A stretch of DNA of 64,000 bases, from contig NZ_CP130831.1 of NCBI RefSeq assembly GCF_030549525.1, positions 3,249,501 to 3,313,500 on the forward strand, written 5' to 3'. Origin of the DNA: Stenotrophomonas sp. 704A1 (lineage in GTDB: Bacteria; Pseudomonadota; Gammaproteobacteria; Xanthomonadales; Xanthomonadaceae). Positions within the stretch are counted from its first letter, which is position 1; the number at the start of each line of letters is the position of its first letter. The position numbers and the translations under genes were made by a program. Under the pieces are notes generated by a model. That model did no database searches and had not been told where the DNA came from. It was given only the letters and a program-made list of their open reading frames with translations. Positions 34,557 to 42,202 of the stretch are shown piece by piece.

Positions 34557-35261
34557 TCAGAACAGGTCGGCGTGGCTGAAGCCGAAGTCGACCAGTTCGG
34601 CATCGGTGATCGGTCCCTGCCGCGCATACAGCGCCCGGGCACTGGGCCGTTCGCTGGGCTGCAGCAGCACCGTGTTGCGGTCGAAGTCGCTGCCGATCAC
34701 GACGAAAACGGCGCGTGACGGCCAGGCAGCGCTGAACTCGGACAGCGACAGGCTGCGGTTGCCGAGGATCGGATCGGCCACTTCCACCACGCCGTCGCGC
34801 ACCTGCTTGAGCACGACGAAATGACGGAAGCCACGCACATCCATCAGCACCAGGCCGGGAACCCGCAGCGTGCGCAGGCGGGTCTCGTCGATGCGGTAGC
34901 CACGTCCACGCATGCCCAGCGATTCGACATAGCGCTTGATGTCCAGCAGCGAGAAGCCGCGTTCCTTTACCAGTTGTGGATCGGATACCCCCATCATTCC
35001 CTCGATCACCGTCGCTTCGTTCGTGTCCAGGTGGTAGGCGTAACGCAGGATGGTGGCCAGTGCGGCCGCGCCGCAGCTGTAGTCGGTGTGTTGCCGCACC
35101 AGGTTGCGGTAGCGCCGCTCCTGCATGCTCTCCACCTTCTGCTGCAGCAGTGCGCCGTTGGGCAGCACGCCACTGAACACCACTTCGCCCGCCCAGCCAT
35201 GCACGCTGGCCAGCAGCAGCAGGCAGGGCAACAGACGCAGGTAGCAGCGACGACCGGCCAT
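34557..35261 (-). CDS. fapD: FapD-like C39 cysteine protease
   Basis: A 234-residue exported protein with signal peptide MAGRRCYLRLLPCLLLLASV (cleaved near GWA-GE) and a C39 peptidase domain: Cys63 in DYSCGAAALATIL, His147 in GFRHFVVLKQV and Asp163 in VADPILGNRSLS. FapD of the Pseudomonas amyloid system is a C39-type protease, the same family as bacteriocin-exporter leader peptidases. The ATG at 35261 follows GGAGAAC; the frame is open further upstream through the hairpin-rich spacer. The putative catalytic residues are all present. Confidence 0.87.
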   Translation of the reverse strand: MAGRRCYLRLLPCLLLLASVHGWAGEVVFSGVLPNGALLQQKVESMQERRYRNLVRQHTDYSCGAAALATILRYAYHLDTNEATVIEGMMGVSDPQLVKERGFSLLDIKRYVESLGMRGRGYRIDETRLRTLRVPGLVLMDVRGFRHFVVLKQVRDGVVEVADPILGNRSLSLSEFSAAWPSRAVFVVIGSDFDRNTVLLQPSERPSARALYARQGPITDAELVDFGFSHADLF

Positions 35262-35282
35262 GATGTTCTCCAGCAGAAGGAA

Positions 35283-35321
35283 GGAGCCCCTGGCCCAAGG
35301 GGGAGGAGGGACAGGGGCTCC
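35283..35321 (-). other. Intercistronic stem-loop, fapC-fapD spacer (fapD-proximal)
   Basis: A ten-base inverted repeat: GGAGCCCCTG at 35283-35292 and CAGGGGCTCC at 35312-35321, with a 19-base loop. Lies 22 bases before the fapD start. It has no T-run, so it is more likely to stabilise the upstream fapABC message or slow fapD translation than to end transcription. Confidence 0.6.
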
Positions 35322-35327
35322 CGGGGA

Positions 35328-35351
35328 CCCGGCCATTGGCGGATGGCCGGG
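35328..35351 (-). other. Intercistronic stem-loop, fapC-fapD spacer (fapC-proximal)
   Basis: A nine-base inverted repeat, CCCGGCCAT and ATGGCCGGG, around a six-base loop, 49 bases after the fapC stop. It is followed in the mRNA by the second hairpin. Together they separate the fibre-subunit genes from the export genes. Confidence 0.6.
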
Positions 35352-35399
35352 CTTGTTGCGCTCAACGCAGGCTTGCTGCGAAAGCGGTCACGCTGGGGA

Positions 35400-36785
35400 T
35401 CACTCGCCGCCGCCGGTGCCGCCACCGCCGGTGCTCGGCTGTGCCACCGCCAGCGCCAGGCTGTTGGCCTGCAGATTGCCGGTGCCGGAGGCCACGTTCA
35501 CGCCGATGTTGCCGGAGGCGCCGGAGAAGGCACTGCCCGACAATGCCGAGGTGTTGGTCGCATTGACGTTCACCCAGCGGGTGGTGCTGACCGTGCCGCT
35601 GAGGCTGGCATACAGGTCGGCCACGCCCAGTTCGACGAACTGGCTGGTGCCGCTTTCACGCGTGTCGAAGCCCAGCCCACCCACGCCCGGACGATTCGGG
35701 TTCATCGTTGCGTTCTGGATCTCGTTGTCCAGGTCGATGTGGCCGGTGCTGTTGCCATCCGGATGCGGCAGGTCGCCATCCCAGGTATCGAGGTAGTAGT
35801 TCGCCATCTGGTAGGCATTGCCGGAACCGCGGTAGGTGCCGGCACCGTAGGCCAGGGTCAGGCCGCTGACGCCGCCGCGCATGCCGACCTGCACCGTATC
35901 GGTGTAGGACTGCACGAAGCCGGCGTTGGACACCGTGTTGCCGGTGGAGACCTGGTTGGAGCTGATGCTCGACTGCGCCATCGCGCTGGTGGCCACCGAG
36001 GCCGCAAGGGCGTTCTTCTGCTCGTTGTTGTTGCCCGACGCGATGTTCACGCCGATGTTGCCCGACGCGCCGCCGAAGGCATTGCCACCGAGGCCGGCCG
36101 CGTTGGTCACGCCGGTATTCATGGTGGTGTTGTTGAAGCCGGCCTGGTTGACGAACACTTCGGCGTCAGCCATGCCGAAGCTGAAGGACGCATCGGCGGC
36201 CGACAGCGATGCTGCGTTGTCCTGCGCGTTGTTGTCGCCGGCCACCACGTTGAAGCCGAGGTTGCCGGACGCGCCGGCGCCGACGTCATCGGCGATGGAG
36301 GCGGAGTTGGTCACCAGGCTGTTGGAACCGAGGTTGTTGCTGATCGACTGGCGGTTGTCGATGACCGCGATCGCGGCCGAGTCCAGGTCGATGTTGCCGG
36401 TGATGGTCGGATCGCCCGAGAAGTTGATGTCCGAGCTCAGCCGCAGGTCCTTCTCCAGGTTCACGTCGACGCCGTGGTTGTTCTTTTCCTTGCGCTCGTC
36501 GGCCTGGATGTTGCTGTTCTTCTGCACCTGCTCGTTGACGTTCACCGTGCGGGTGCGGCTGACGTTGGAGGTGTCGGTGTTGTTGCGCACCGTGGTGTTG
36601 GTGCGGGTCCAGTTGCGGACTTCGTTGTCGGTATGGTTGTGGGTGTCGTTGCGGGTCTCGGTCACGACATGGTTGTGGTTGATGTTCGCGCTGGCATTCT
36701 GGTTGTCCCAGCCATTGGCCGCCGCAGCGGTCGAGGCAGTGGCAATTGCCATGGCGAGTACGGTCTGTTTGACGGTCGCTTTCAT
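35400..36785 (-). CDS. fapC: FapC-like major amyloid fibre subunit
   Basis: A 461-residue exported protein: signal peptide MKATVKQTVLAMAIATASTA (cleaved near AAA-NG) and an Asn/His/Thr/Arg-rich polar region (about 26-120). Three imperfect amyloid-type repeats sit at about 171-197, 239-265 and 422-448, each on the pattern GASGN(L/I)G(F/V)N(V/I)-x-(A/S)G-x-x-N-x-Q. Long linkers separate them; the linker before repeat 3 is about 156 residues. The tail is TGGGGTGGGE. There is no cysteine, whereas Pseudomonas FapC ends with a CxxC motif. Position between the fapB-like and C39 protease genes supports the call. Confidence 0.83.
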   Translation of the reverse strand: MKATVKQTVLAMAIATASTAAAANGWDNQNASANINHNHVVTETRNDTHNHTDNEVRNWTRTNTTVRNNTDTSNVSRTRTVNVNEQVQKNSNIQADERKEKNNHGVDVNLEKDLRLSSDINFSGDPTITGNIDLDSAAIAVIDNRQSISNNLGSNSLVTNSASIADDVGAGASGNLGFNVVAGDNNAQDNAASLSAADASFSFGMADAEVFVNQAGFNNTTMNTGVTNAAGLGGNAFGGASGNIGVNIASGNNNEQKNALAASVATSAMAQSSISSNQVSTGNTVSNAGFVQSYTDTVQVGMRGGVSGLTLAYGAGTYRGSGNAYQMANYYLDTWDGDLPHPDGNSTGHIDLDNEIQNATMNPNRPGVGGLGFDTRESGTSQFVELGVADLYASLSGTVSTTRWVNVNATNTSALSGSAFSGASGNIGVNVASGTGNLQANSLALAVAQPSTGGGGTGGGE

Positions 36786-36828
36786 GGTGCCCTCTCTCTC
36801 ATCAGGTGATACATCGGGTGGTTGTTGC

Positions 36829-37452
36829 TCACGGGTTGCCCTGCACGGCCATGGTCAGCACGTTGGCCGTGTCATTGCGCGCTCCCGCGATCTGATTGAG
36901 TTGCAGGACACCGTCGAAGCCCCGCAGCGCCGTCGAAGCGACGCCGGCACTGCGGATACCCGCCGCAACACCGTCACCGGTGTCGCCCTGCCCCCCTGCT
37001 GACGCGATGTCCGAGGCGGCCAGCGCCGCGTCATCGGACTCGCGTATGCCTTGCCGGGCCAGCGTCGCGCTGACGACGTTGAGCGTCGTGTTGGCGATGC
37101 CGCTGGTCTGGTTGATCGATGCGATGCCACTGGCGCCGGCCAACGCCTGGCCGCCGATCTGCGCACTGGCATCCAGCGGCGCCGACAGCACCCGGTTGCC
37201 GCTGCGTTGCTGGCGCGCTGCGATCGCTGCCGCGGCCTGCGCTCCGCTGGCCATGCCATGCAGGTTGGCCTGGATGTTGAGGTCGCCGGCGGCCTGGTTG
37301 ACCGCGATGGCACCGCTGGCGCCGGCCAGTGCACGGCCGTCGATGCGGGCCACGTCCAGATACGCGAGCATGCCGCTGTACTCGTCGGCGATGGCGGCCA
37401 GCGGCGATGCCAGCGCGAACAGGCCCAGCATGGCCTGCAGTGCGCGCTTCAC
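36829..37452 (-). CDS. fapB: FapB-like minor amyloid subunit/nucleator
   Basis: A 207-residue exported protein with signal peptide MKRALQAMLGLFALASPLAA (cleaved near IA-DE). Three repeats are at about 41-67, 103-129 and 176-202, following AL(A/R)G-x-x-G-x-x-x-x-NQ-x-(A/S)G-x-x-N. These resemble, but are shorter-spaced than, the FapC repeats. In Pseudomonas FapB is a minor subunit thought to nucleate FapC. No cysteine is present. It overlaps fapA by four bases (ATGA) and precedes fapC by 43 bases. Confidence 0.8.
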   Translation of the reverse strand: MKRALQAMLGLFALASPLAAIADEYSGMLAYLDVARIDGRALAGASGAIAVNQAAGDLNIQANLHGMASGAQAAAAIAARQQRSGNRVLSAPLDASAQIGGQALAGASGIASINQTSGIANTTLNVVSATLARQGIRESDDAALAASDIASAGGQGDTGDGVAAGIRSAGVASTALRGFDGVLQLNQIAGARNDTANVLTMAVQGNP

Positions 37453-37985
37453 TTGCCACCCGCCTGTGCCGGCGCACCCAGCGGGAACTGCGACAGCGCA
37501 CCGCGCACGGTATCGCCGATGCCACGCGTGGTGTTGCCGACCGCACCCAGCGGGCCGCTCATCGCACCGCTGAGGCTGCTGCCGCTCATCATCCCTTCGC
37601 CGGAGCGGCCGAGGGTGCCGCCCAGCGCCTGCTGGGTGACCCGCTCGACGGTGGTACCGCCCGGCGCGCTCACGCTGCCGGCGTGGCCGGCGCCCAGGCC
37701 GGCGTAATCGTCATCGCTGAGTTCGTCCATGCCACTGGAGCCGCCGCTGCTGCCGAGGGCAGCGGCAATCTCGCGCTGCGGCTTGGGGTCGGCGATGAGC
37801 GCCATGCCGGGCGGTGCCATGCGGTACGCCGGGCGCGCCGCCACGTCCCGCAGCAGCACCATTTCGCCCGGCTGCGATTTCACGCCCTGGCGGGCACCCG
37901 AGGCCGCGGCCGCCAGTGGGCAGGCCAGCGCCAACAGCAGCATCAGCTGCCGCGCGGAAACCGTGAAGTGGTTGCTGCTGTCCAT
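37449..37985 (-). CDS. fapA: FapA-like exported protein, first gene of the operon
   Basis: A 178-residue exported protein with an N-terminal signal (about residues 10-28, VSARQLMLLLALACPLAAAA) and a mature part rich in Gly, Ser and Ala (SSGGSSGMDELSDDDYAGLG, SGSSLSGAMSGPLGAVG). In Pseudomonas, FapA is a periplasmic chaperone-like protein that affects the FapB/FapC balance. Sequence resemblance alone would not be enough here; the name relies on being first in the operon, directly overlapping fapB. A GGGAGAG ribosome-binding site lies just upstream and a sigma-54 promoter 34 bases before the start. Confidence 0.72.
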   Translation of the reverse strand: MDSSNHFTVSARQLMLLLALACPLAAAASGARQGVKSQPGEMVLLRDVAARPAYRMAPPGMALIADPKPQREIAAALGSSGGSSGMDELSDDDYAGLGAGHAGSVSAPGGTTVERVTQQALGGTLGRSGEGMMSGSSLSGAMSGPLGAVGNTTRGIGDTVRGALSQFPLGAPAQAGGK

Positions 37986-38018
37986 GCCGCTCTCCCGTTG
38001 CGTATGCGCAGGGACAGA

Positions 38019-38034
38019 GCAGATTCCGTGCCAA
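38019..38034 (-). promoter_or_regulatory. Sigma-54 (-24/-12) promoter of the fap-like operon
   Basis: On the minus strand the sequence reads TTGGCACGGAATCTGCT, matching the sigma-54 consensus TGGCAC-N5-TTGC at all positions but one (C for the first T of TTGC). The invariant GG and GC pairs and their spacing are intact. A start site about 12 bases downstream (near 38007) would leave a 22-base leader with a GGGAGAG ribosome-binding site before fapA. It fits the neighbouring sigma-54 activator gene. Confidence 0.82.
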
Positions 38035-38095
38035 CCGGCGAAGGTCGGCGCAGCGGGGCATTGCGCAGCGCAAGGGGCTGGCGGCTGGCGCCACG

Positions 38096-38209
38096 CTGTT
38101 ACAGCCGTGTGCGGATTGCGTTTGCCTTAACGCGCAGGAAACATCACGGCGCAAGGCCGCACGGGGGCTGTATCAACCCTGTTACAGCGGCTGATACAGC
38201 CTGTTGCAG
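38096..38209 (-). promoter_or_regulatory. Putative upstream activating sites of the fap-like operon
   Basis: Copies of a CTGTNACAG-type palindrome: CTGTTACAG at 38096-38104 and 38179-38187, CTGATACAG at 38191-38199, CTGTTGCAG at 38201-38209, and a degenerate CTGTATCAA at 38168-38176. The distal four start 11, 12 and 10 bases apart, about one helical turn each. GGCTGTATCA (38166-38175) and TGATACAGCC (38192-38201) also form a perfect inverted repeat. They lie about 60 and 135-175 bases before the -24 element, a usual distance for enhancer sites. The cluster ends just after the symporter stop codon. Confidence 0.6.
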
Positions 38210-38216
38210 CGCCGCT

Positions 38217-39551
38217 TCAGGCGCGCGGCGGACTCGGGTCGGGATCGTCCATGCCGACATTGGTGGACGGGTTGTCATACACCGCCTGGTCCAGCAGCCC
38301 GGTTTCCTTGGCCACCAGCACCGGCACAAGCATCTGCCCGGTCACATTGGTCATGGTGCGCATCATGTCCAGGATGCGATCGATCGCATACAGGTAGCCG
38401 ATGGTTTCCAGCGGCAGGTTGGCCGCACTCAGCACTACCGTCGCCATGATCACCGCCGTACCGGGAACGCCAGCCGTACCGAAACTGCCCAGCACCGATG
38501 CGATCAGCACCACCACGTACTGCTCGGGGGTCAATGGCACACCGCTGTACTGCGCGATGAACACCGCGCACAGCGCCGGGTAGATCGCACCGCAGCCATC
38601 CATCTTGATGCTCGCCCCCAGCGGCACCGCGAACGAACCGTAGTCCTTGTTCACGCCCAGGTTGTGGGTGATCGAGCGCAGCGCCACCGGCATCGCGGCG
38701 AAGCTGGACGAGCTGACGAACGCCACCTGCATGCCCGGCGCGGCGCCGCGGAAGAACTTCAGCGGATTCAGCCCGTGCGACAGCAGCAGCGCGCTGTAGA
38801 CCACCACGATGTGCAGCGCGCAGGCCACGTACAGCGCCAGCACGAAGTGACCCAGCGGCAGCAGCTTCTCGAAACCATAGCTGCCGACCAGGCCGGCGAT
38901 CAGGCCGAACGTGCCGATCGGGGTGACTTCCAGCACGAAGCGGGTCACCTGGATCATGATGTCGCTCATCTGCCCGACCAGCTTGCGCGCCTCGGTCACC
39001 TTCTCGCCCAGCTTGACGATGGCAAAGCCGACCAGGCCGGCAAAGAAGATCACCGGCAGGATCGAGCCGCGTCCGGCGGCGAGTACGGTCTCGCCTGCTG
39101 CGTTGACCTTGGTGCCGATGCCCGACAGCGCGTAGAACACGTTGGCCGGCACCACGTCCAGCAGCACCTGCACCACGCTGGGCACTTCGCGCGGCACGTA
39201 GTTGCTGGCCATCGACAGCTGCAGGCCACCGGCACCGGGCTGCAGCACGGTGCCCACCCCCAGGCCCACGCACACCGCCAGCGCAGCGGTGATCACGAAC
39301 CACAGGAAGGTGCGGCCACTGAGCGCGGCAACCGACTTCTGGCCGTGCAGCGAGGAGATCGCGTTGATGACCGCGAAGAACACCAGCGGCACCGCGATCA
39401 TCTTGATCAGGGTGACATACAGCTCACCGAGCGGGCCGAACCACGTTTCCGCGGCCGGGCCCAGCGCCCAGCCGGCCAGCGCGCCGAGCACGAAGCCACC
39501 GACCACGCGCTGCCAGAATGGAATCCGCAGCCAGGCAGAGACCAGCTTCAT
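38217..39551 (-). CDS. Dicarboxylate/amino acid:cation symporter (DAACS family)
   Basis: A 444-residue inner-membrane transporter of the GltP/DctA family. It has the re-entrant loop and helix motifs SSSSFAAMPVAL, PLGASIKMDGCGAIYPALCA, FGTAGVPGTAVIMATVVLSA and a Asp-containing segment (LYAIDRILDMMRTMTNVTGQ). It imports acidic amino acids or C4-dicarboxylates with Na+ or H+; the exact substrate is not clear. The ATG at 39551 opens on a short amphipathic stretch before helix 1. It is divergent from the phosphatase gene. Confidence 0.92.
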   Translation of the reverse strand: MKLVSAWLRIPFWQRVVGGFVLGALAGWALGPAAETWFGPLGELYVTLIKMIAVPLVFFAVINAISSLHGQKSVAALSGRTFLWFVITAALAVCVGLGVGTVLQPGAGGLQLSMASNYVPREVPSVVQVLLDVVPANVFYALSGIGTKVNAAGETVLAAGRGSILPVIFFAGLVGFAIVKLGEKVTEARKLVGQMSDIMIQVTRFVLEVTPIGTFGLIAGLVGSYGFEKLLPLGHFVLALYVACALHIVVVYSALLLSHGLNPLKFFRGAAPGMQVAFVSSSSFAAMPVALRSITHNLGVNKDYGSFAVPLGASIKMDGCGAIYPALCAVFIAQYSGVPLTPEQYVVVLIASVLGSFGTAGVPGTAVIMATVVLSAANLPLETIGYLYAIDRILDMMRTMTNVTGQMLVPVLVAKETGLLDQAVYDNPSTNVGMDDPDPSPPRA

Positions 39552-39705
39552 AGGCAATCCAGAGGGGAAGGAAGGGATGCTGGAACGATAGCCCAAGGCG
39601 GCCTGCGGAACGACCGCCCGGCTGGCAAATCAGTGTGTCATCGGCGTGCCTTGCGGCGCCGGGCATAATGAACGTCCCGTTACACTTTGTGAGATCCCTG
39701 CGTCC

Positions 39706-41412
39706 ATGCGCCGTTCCATCTCCCTGTTGGCCGCCTGCGCCACGACCCTGCTGCTCGGTGCCTGCGCCAGCACCGCCCCCGCTTCCGCCCCGGCCGGCCT
39801 GAAGGTGGCCGTTGAGCCGGTCGCCCACCCGGCCGGCGAAACGCCGCAGTGGTGGTACCGCAGCGGCGCTGCCCAGGCCGCGGCCAACGGCGCGATGTCC
39901 GGCAAGGCCAAGAACGTCATCCTGTTCCTCGGCGATGGCATGAGCCTGACCACCGTGGCGGCCTCGCGCATCTACGAGGGCCAGCAGAAGGGCAGCTCCG
40001 GCGAAGAGAACCTGCTGTCCTGGGAGCGCTTCCCGGCCACCGCGTTCAGCAAGACCTACAACACCGATTCGCAGACGCCGGATTCGGCGGGCACGATGAC
40101 CGCCATCACCACGGGCGTGAAGACCCACATGGGCGCGATCGGCGTCAGCGCCGGCACCCGCACCGACTGTGCCGACAGCCTGTCCAAGGGCCTGTTGACC
40201 TGGCTGCAGCTGGCCGACAGCGCCGGCCTGGCCACCGGCGTGGTCTCCACCGCGCGCCTGACCCATGCCACCCCGGCGGCCACCTACGCGCACTCGCCCG
40301 AGCGCAACTGGGAAAACGACACCGACCTGACCGAAGCGGCCAAGGCCGCCGGCTGCAAGGACATCGCCCAGCAGCTGCTGTCGACCTCGCGCTACGGCCG
40401 CGGCCCGCTGGTCGCCCTTGGCGGCGGCCGCGGTGAGTTCACCACGGTGGAAGAGCGCGATCCCGAGTACGACGACAAGGTCGGCCAGCGCCTGGACGGG
40501 CGCAGCCTGGTGCAGGAATGGCAGCAGGCGCACCCGCAGGGCGCCTATGTGTGGAACAGCGCGCAGTTGAAGGCGGCCGCCAACGCACCGGCCATCCTCG
40601 GCCTGTTCGAACCGGACCACATGCGCTACGAGTACGAGCGCCCGCAGGATCCGGGCGGTGAGCCGAGCCTGGCAGAACTGACCGCTGCGGCGATCAGGAA
40701 CCTGGCCAAGCACCCGGAAGGTTACGTGCTGATGATCGAGGGCGCGCGTATCGACCATGCCAACCACAGCGGCAACGCCTACCGCGCGCTGACCGAAACC
40801 GTCGCGCTGTCCGACGCGGTGCGCGTGGCCAATGAACTGACCTCGGCCGATGACACCCTGATCATCGTCACCGCCGATCATTCGCACACCCTGAACTTCG
40901 TCGGCTACCCGGCACGCGGCAACCCGATCCTGGGCAAGGTCAAGGACAAGGGCGGCGAAGACGGCGCCGGCAAGCTGGATTACGCGCTGGACGGCAATGG
41001 CCAGCCCTACACCACGCTGAGCTACGCCAACGGCCCCGGCCATACCGGCACCAGCAACCAGCAGCCTGCCGGCCCGAAGCGTTACCCGCACAACCCCAGC
41101 AGCTTCGAACCGGCCCACGGCCGCCCGGACCTGCACGGCGTCGATACCGAGCACCCCGACTACATGCAGGAAGCGCTGGTGCCGATGAAGTCCGAATCGC
41201 ACGGCGGCGAAGACGTCGGCATCTGGGCCCGCGGCCCGGGCAGCAAGGCGATCCGCGGCACCCTGGAACAGAACGCGATCTACCACATGATCGTGCAGGC
41301 CACCCCGGCCCTGCGCGAACGCCTGTGCCAGGCTGGTACCTGCGATGACAAGGGCGTACCGGTGCAGCTGCCGGCACCGGCCACCTTCGAGCGCCAGGCC
41401 GAGGCCAGGTGA
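39706..41412 (+). CDS. Alkaline phosphatase (PhoA family), lipoprotein
   Basis: A 568-residue phosphomonoesterase. The N-terminus is a lipoprotein signal (MRRSISLLAACATTLLLGAC). The catalytic core includes ILFLGDGMSLTT (metal-binding Asp), TPDSAGTMTAITTGVK with the phosphorylated Ser of DSAGT, MIEGARIDHANH and VTADHSHTLNF, all standard metal ligands of the family. It is larger than E. coli PhoA (about 450 mature residues), like other Xanthomonadaceae forms. The stop overlaps the next start (TGATG). Confidence 0.92.
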   Translation: MRRSISLLAACATTLLLGACASTAPASAPAGLKVAVEPVAHPAGETPQWWYRSGAAQAAANGAMSGKAKNVILFLGDGMSLTTVAASRIYEGQQKGSSGEENLLSWERFPATAFSKTYNTDSQTPDSAGTMTAITTGVKTHMGAIGVSAGTRTDCADSLSKGLLTWLQLADSAGLATGVVSTARLTHATPAATYAHSPERNWENDTDLTEAAKAAGCKDIAQQLLSTSRYGRGPLVALGGGRGEFTTVEERDPEYDDKVGQRLDGRSLVQEWQQAHPQGAYVWNSAQLKAAANAPAILGLFEPDHMRYEYERPQDPGGEPSLAELTAAAIRNLAKHPEGYVLMIEGARIDHANHSGNAYRALTETVALSDAVRVANELTSADDTLIIVTADHSHTLNFVGYPARGNPILGKVKDKGGEDGAGKLDYALDGNGQPYTTLSYANGPGHTGTSNQQPAGPKRYPHNPSSFEPAHGRPDLHGVDTEHPDYMQEALVPMKSESHGGEDVGIWARGPGSKAIRGTLEQNAIYHMIVQATPALRERLCQAGTCDDKGVPVQLPAPATFERQAEAR

Positions 41413-41954
41413 TGGCTCGGCCGGCACACCCTGCCACCGCCGGCGGCCGCTTCGCGCGGTCGCTGGTGCTGCTCGGCGTGCTGGCCAGTTCCAGCGCGCT
41501 GGCGCAGGCCCCGGCGTGCAGGCTGCTGACCGACGAACACGGGTTGTGGCCGCTGCCCCACTGCGAGGTGGTCGATCACCGGCCGCAGATCAGCGCGGAC
41601 ACGCTGCAGGACCTGAACTACGACGACCACGGCCTGGCCGTGGTGTATGCCGACCAGGGCTTCCACTATGTCGACCGCAACGGCCGCAGTCTGCCGGTGC
41701 TGACCTGGGACAATGGCCCGGAAACGCCGCAGGAAGGCCTGCTGCGCGGCCGCGTCGGCAACCGCGTGGGTTACTTCGACCTGCGGTTCCGCCAGGTGAT
41801 CCCGGCGCTGTTCGATTTCGCGTGGCCGTTCCAGGATGGGGTGGCCGAGGTCTGCAACGGGTGCCGGCGTGGCGCGCCTGATGGCGATGGGCATACGCCG
41901 ATGGAAGGCGGGGAGTGGTTCCGGATCGACCGCTCGGGGCGTCGGGTGAAGTAG
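41412..41954 (+). CDS. Exported WG-repeat protein
   Basis: A 180-residue exported protein (signal about residues 12-32, ARSLVLLGVLASSSALAQAP). It has WG-type repeats of the form YxDxxGxxxxxxxG: AVVYADQGFHYVDRNGRSLP, VGYFDLRFRQVIPALFDFAWPFQDGVAEVCNG, ending WFRIDRSGRRVK. The ATG overlaps the phosphatase stop, so the pair is an operon. Function unknown. Confidence 0.78.
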   Translation: MARPAHPATAGGRFARSLVLLGVLASSSALAQAPACRLLTDEHGLWPLPHCEVVDHRPQISADTLQDLNYDDHGLAVVYADQGFHYVDRNGRSLPVLTWDNGPETPQEGLLRGRVGNRVGYFDLRFRQVIPALFDFAWPFQDGVAEVCNGCRRGAPDGDGHTPMEGGEWFRIDRSGRRVK

Positions 41955-41963
41955 GCTTTTTTC

Positions 41964-42176
41964 GGCAGGGCTGCGCCCTGCACCTGCCGAAGCCAGAGCC
42001 GAAGCCAGAGCCATAGCGGCTCTGGTTTTCTGCTTGCTGGGCGGGACGGGGTGGGTCCGGTTGAGGGGGTACTTCAAGGACGGGTTCACGGTGCCCCCTC
42101 AACCAGACCCATTCCGCCATCCCACGGATCGCCTGCTGTTGCTTCGGCTTCGGCGGGTGCAGGGCGCAGCCCTGCC
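41964..42176. repeat. Large nested inverted repeat between the WG-repeat gene and tilS
   Basis: Outer arms GGCAGGGCTGCGCCCTGCAC (41964 onward) and its inverted copy ending GGTGCAGGGCGCAGCCCTGCC (to 42176) extend to about 35 bases with small gaps. Inner arms at 42052-42072 and 42091-42111 (TGGGTCCGGTTGAGGGGG and its inverse) pair over 21 bases with two mismatches around an 18-base loop. The whole 213-base segment could fold into a branched cruciform. It holds no gene. It is probably another family of dispersed repeats of this genus. Confidence 0.75.
42005..42030 (+). terminator. Rho-independent terminator of the phosphatase/WG operon
   Basis: CCAGAGCC, ATAGC loop, GGCTCTGG followed by TTTTC, 51 bases after the WG-repeat stop. 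It lies inside a larger nested inverted repeat. Confidence 0.75.
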
Positions 42177-42202
42177 AGGCCCCCCCCCTTATACTTCCCG
42201 CC

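Noticed and set aside
37360..39668. Long plus-strand open frame (about 780 codons) across fapA and the symporter
   Set aside because: It is antisense to two well-supported genes and covers the sigma-54 promoter. Its translation is His/Gln/Arg-rich with no signal peptide or domain.
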